Assembly (NCBI GenBank): GCA_033297205.1
Contig: MU859524.1
Location: 1 to 11,179 of the forward strand
Direction of reading: 5' to 3'
Length of the DNA: 11,179 nt
Origin: Pseudoneurospora amorphoporcata
Taxonomy: Eukaryota > Ascomycota > Sordariomycetes > Sordariales > Sordariaceae
The translations under genes were made by a program, and so were the position numbers. The notes under the pieces are model-generated. The model worked only from the letters and a program-made list of their open reading frames with translations, had not been told where the DNA came from and searched no databases. Positions within the stretch are counted from its first letter, which is position 1. Each line of letters starts with the position of its first letter. Below, piece after piece: positions 8,196 to 11,179 of the stretch.

Positions 8196-10312
8196 ATGGC
8201 CAACACAGATCAAGGACACGAAATCCATTACGATCTCATCGAGGACGATGAATTCGATATTGTGTTTGTTCATCCTTTCCTTTGTATACGACTTCATGCC
8301 ATTCCCGATTCATCCCTTATCTTACCCTTTCGCATCTCGGTCAATTTATTGAGTGTCCCATCCATCGTCACAAGATTGCATTCCACTCACCCATTGAGCA
8401 ACAGTAACACAAGATAAGCTCGTCGACCTTTACTGATCCCCAAATCCAGGAACATCGTAGTTGAAGGCCTCGATGAAACCCTTGGCGCCAGCGCATCGCC
8501 CAGGTCCGCTGGTCTGGAAGTGAAGCCACCAAGTTCTTCTCAACCACGCATTCCAGGGCGTCAGCTTTCCCAGAAGTGGCTTCATGAGAAGCTCGGAAAG
8601 TACCCAGGTGAATTCAACTGGCCTCTTTACTCTGATATAGCTATTGATGAACCCTTCCTTCACAGCCAAAACCCATGTACAAAAGGTGGTCGAGGAGCTT
8701 GATGCGCCTAAGAGCGGCATCATCTACCTCCGTGGCTTCGACGAGCCACTCTATCCGTACTCCGACCAGGGACCACCATTTCGCCAGCAGCGACACTTCT
8801 TCTATCTTTCCGGCGCCGATTTCCCCGGATGCTCGGTCACCTACGATATCAGCCGCCAGGACCTCATCCTCTGGATCCGCCGTAACGACCCCCGATTGTC
8901 GCTGTGGTACGGCACTACCCCTTCGGTCGAAGAAACCAAGTCCAAATCCGACGTCTGCGACGTACGCTACGTAGACGACTTGACCAAGTATCTCCACGCC
9001 AACCTAACCCCAGACACAACTCTTTTCGTCCTCCACCCGGACCAAACACCCAAGCTCGAGCCGCCGTCATCACTCAACCTCAGACACAGATTCAGGGGGC
9101 CGAAAATCGACAGCACCTCCCTCCTCCCCGCCATCGAAGCCGCCCGCGTGATCAAAACCCCGCACGAGATCTCGCTGATTCGCCGTGCCGTAAGCCTCAC
9201 CTCCCACGCGCACAAGATGGTCCTTCAGCGCATCAAGCACCTCTCCAACGAGCGCGAAGCGCATGCCGTCTTCGAAGGGTTCTGCATCTCGCAGGGTGCG
9301 CCGCACCAGTCGTATGCTGTCATCGCCGCTTCCGGGCCCAACGCCAGCACTTTGCATTACGACGCCAATGACCAGCCTTTGGAGGGGAGACAGACGATGT
9401 TATTGGATGCTGGATGCGAGTGGGGATGTTATGCTAGTGATGTTACGCGTACTTTCCCTTTGAACGGAAAATGGACGAAGGAAGGGGAGGAGATCAATAA
9501 GGTGGTGGAGAGGATGCAGAGGGAGTGTATTGATGCGATTAGACCCGGGAGGTTGTACTACAAGTTGCATTTGGTAGCGTGTTTGATTGCGGTTGAGGAG
9601 TTGATGAAACTTGGGATCTTGCATGGGGGTACGAGGACGGAGATTTTGGCGAAGGGGACGGTGGCGGCGTTTTTCCCGCATGGGTTGGGACATCATGTGG
9701 GCTTGGAGGTGCATGATGTTAGTGGAAGGGAGAGACTGCTGCTATCTTCAGGTTTGCACAGTCAAGGAGTTACGGGAATTTCGGGATCAAGAAGGCGTAT
9801 GAAGAGGGAACAAGTCACACCCGAGGACTTGGCGGCCATGTATCGCGAGGCGATGATGGATACGGATGAAGTTGAGCAGAAGGCTGTTGTACCTCCGCCT
9901 TACAAGGGAAGACAGAGACTGAGAGAAAATATGGTCGTTACTATCGAGCCTGGAATGTACGTATACCTCCTCTTTGAACCCCCCGACCACCACCACCACC
10001 ACCTCTCCCCCCAAGCACGTGCTCCCTTTTTGCTTCCAACGCTTCAAATACTAACTCCCCAAACCCCAAAGTTACTTCCACCGCCCCTACATCCAATCCT
10101 TCTTCCTCTCCAACCCCGCCCACGCCCAGTACATCAACACCAAGGTGCTAGACAAGTACTGGGACGTCGGCGGCGTGCGCATCGAGGACTGCATCCTGGT
10201 CACCAAGGACGGGTACGAGAACCTGACGACGGCGCCCAAGGGGAAAGAGGCGTTGAAGATCATCAATGCGGGTGTTCCTGGTTTTGGTGGCGGTCAGCCT
10301 GGCGGGAACTGA
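8196..10312 (+). CDS. Xaa-Pro dipeptidase/aminopeptidase, M24B (prolidase-like)
   Basis: A metallopeptidase expected to cleave the bond before proline in Xaa-Pro dipeptides or peptide N-termini using two metal ions, probably Mn2+. No signal peptide or membrane segment is seen, so the cytosol is likely. Exons: 8196-8263, 8504-8607 (or 8450-8607), 8666-9956 and 10072-10312, giving 567 (or 585) residues. Intron 2 is certain because it restores KYPAKTH; intron 3 (CTAAC branch at 10051) restores EPGIYF, the family signature. The N-terminal creatinase-like domain carries FRQQRHFFYLSG. In the catalytic pita-bread domain (567-aa numbering) the expected metal ligands are D305 and D316, H400 in HGLGHH, E485 in IEPG and E526 in GGVRIED; H407 in VHD is the expected catalytic histidine. 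All are present. The spacings resemble prolidases, except for a segment between H400 and E485 about 40 residues longer than I recall for the human enzyme. Intron 1 borders are uncertain. Codon choice changes abruptly near 9370. Confidence 0.93.
9986..10003 (+). repeat. ACC microsatellite inside peptidase intron 3
   Basis: Six perfect ACC units lie within the 115-nt intron 9957-10071. They are non-coding after splicing and a likely length-variable site between strains. Retaining the intron would shift the frame and remove the last metal-binding glutamate. Confidence 0.7.
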
Positions 10313-10623
10313 ACTCGTAGGCACTAACCAGGCAGAGCTTTAGAAGTAGGAGAGACAGAGAGACGGGGAAAGTTGGGAGTTGAAAGTTGAAAGGGGAGAA
10401 GGGGTGCTTATACTCGTTGTGAGCAGGTACGATACTCCTGCGACGAAACATAAGTCTAAATTCTCTGTCCTTGTGACCACGGCAATTTACTACTGTCAGC
10501 TTCTATTACAAAATCCAAAACGGACTTGCTTAAGACACGTGCCAAATCCATGGCATCAACATTGCAAATGGATTTTATAACAACCGAGCCTCTTAACGAC
10601 TTTATACATTGTAGCTACTAGTA
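10313..10623. other. 3' flank of peptidase gene
   Basis: No gene is seen. The first 100 bp after the stop codon are purine-rich on the + strand (GAGA/GGGGAAAG runs), followed by AT-rich DNA. The segment ends in the palindrome CTACTAGTAG (10615-10624), which contains the TA at 10622-10623 where the inverted-repeat element begins. Confidence 0.5.
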
Positions 10624-10959
10624 GGCCTGCAAATAACGATCAGCGATATAAGGATATTCTGACTATAACGGTAAAAATCAGAGTAACCGTGTTAAATTTG
10701 TATGCGAGTAACGATCAACCTCCACATTACGATTGCGATCAGACTTCGAGCCTAAACCGTACCAAGATTGTTATTTTCAGAGGTCCTGACACAGCCTGTG
10801 ACAGGGTCTGACAGCTCGTGACAGCCGGTAACGGACCCTTTTTCCTTACTAGTTGCCTTCCGATTGGCTAGGAGCCCGTAATGGCCGGCTTTTGAATAAC
10901 GATAACCTGGTTATGACGATCAAGACGCGTGGAACGGACCTGATCGTTATTTGCAGGTC
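10624..10959. mobile_element. MITE candidate, TA-flanked, 20-bp terminal inverted repeats
   Basis: The left end GGCCTGCAAATAACGATCAG (10624-10643) matches the reverse complement of the right end (10940-10959) at 19 of 20 bases; only the second base differs (G/A). TA dinucleotides flank both ends (10622-10623 and 10960-10961), the target duplication expected of Tc1/mariner-pogo transposons. The 336-bp body has no coding capacity, so it would be non-autonomous and need a transposase elsewhere. Variants of the end motif ACGATC recur inside (10710-10717, 10735-10742, 10898-10905, 10915-10924), and a 10-bp periodic block lies at 10791-10830. The TA could be chance, since it is only two bases. I do not recognise a named family. 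Confidence 0.72.
10791..10830. repeat. Four 10-bp imperfect tandem units inside the MITE candidate
   Basis: ACAGCCTGTG, ACAGGGTCTG, ACAGCTCGTG and ACAGCCGGTA follow head to tail. TGACAG recurs at 10799, 10809 and 10819 with an exact 10-bp step, close to one helical turn. Such phasing would place the motif on one face of the helix, as in protein-binding arrays, but slippage in a decaying element would give the same picture. Confidence 0.6.
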
Positions 10960-10961
10960 TA

Positions 10962-11158
10962 ACAGTACATTATAGACATAGCCAGACATATTCGTTTATC
11001 TCCGAATCAAACGTTCCGACATCGTCCGAACGTACCCTCCCTGCCTGTTCCTTAGCCCGACCTTGGCCGACCATTGCTGACCCTAGCTCCCCGCCCACGA
11101 AATAAATGGCCCCGCAAAATGACCACTACCAAACTTCCAACATCAACAACAGGGCGGA
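10962..11158 (+). promoter_or_regulatory. Promoter-like DNA before a possible next gene
   Basis: An imperfect 21-bp palindrome, CGTTCCGACATCGTCCGAACG (11012-11032, broken by one C/C pair), is followed by three 10-bp units of the form CYGACCNNNG (11057-11086). A CAACATCAACAACA-type stretch (11139-11152) then resembles fungal leader sequence just before an ATG. Two earlier ATGs (11106 and 11119) open ORFs that stop after 13 and 19 codons. Confidence 0.3.
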
Positions 11159-11179
11159 ATGACCACCAAAATGAATGAT
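11159..11179 (+). CDS. Possible start of a further gene, cut by window end
   Basis: ATG at 11159 has purine at -3 and A at +4, and stays open for seven codons (MTTKMND) to the end of the window. The leader-like sequence before it is the only support. Function cannot be judged. Confidence 0.15.

Noticed and set aside
9957..10320. Extension of the peptidase frame past 9957 without splicing
   Set aside because: It reads His/Pro/Arg-rich nonsense, whereas removing the intron 9957-10071 restores the EPGIYF and GGVRIED signatures and a natural stop at 10312.
1..11179. tRNA, rRNA or CRISPR features
   Set aside because: No GGTTCGANNCC-type B box in a plausible cloverleaf, no rRNA-like conserved blocks and no regularly spaced direct repeats were seen by eye.

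Overview
The window looks like nuclear DNA of a filamentous ascomycete, most likely a Sordariomycete and possibly a Sordariales-type genome. The evidence is many short introns (58-66 nt, plus a few longer ones) with GT..AG ends and CTAAC/CTGAC-type branch sites, a fungal-specific Zn(II)2Cys6 regulator with a Gln/His-rich tail, pyrimidine-rich leaders, and spacious intergenic DNA. Nothing bacterial (operons, Shine-Dalgarno sites, CRISPR) is visible.

Layout. 1-2374: no gene I can support. It holds a small inverted repeat (21-97), an 11-bp tandem duplication (1167-1188) and a 183-bp foldback repeat (2148-2330). 2378-3431: a long stretch on the + strand with no ATG at all until a tiny upstream ORF at 3340, read here as the long 5' leader of the next gene. 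3432-6981 (+): a five-exon gene for a 1097-residue Zn(II)2Cys6 transcription factor. 6982-8195: 3' flank of that gene and promoter/leader of the next, with a telomere-repeat-like box, a TATA-like box and a second short upstream ORF. 8196-10312 (+): a four-exon gene for a cytosolic-type M24B metallopeptidase (Xaa-Pro dipeptidase/aminopeptidase). 10313-10623: 3' flank. 10624-10959: a 336-bp TA-flanked element with 20-bp terminal inverted repeats, a MITE candidate. 10960-11179: promoter-like DNA ending in a possible start of a further + strand gene.

The regulator and the peptidase lie in the same direction but 1.2 kb apart with their own upstream signals, so they are separate transcription units, and nothing in the sequence links their functions. 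The less ordinary content is the ATG-depleted leader, upstream ORFs on both genes, an intron that splits the zinc cluster before its last cysteine, an abrupt change of codon choice and strand composition inside one exon of the peptidase, and two inverted-repeat elements. I see no sign of a wholly new multi-gene system. Introns were placed by eye from splice signals and reading-frame/family continuity.
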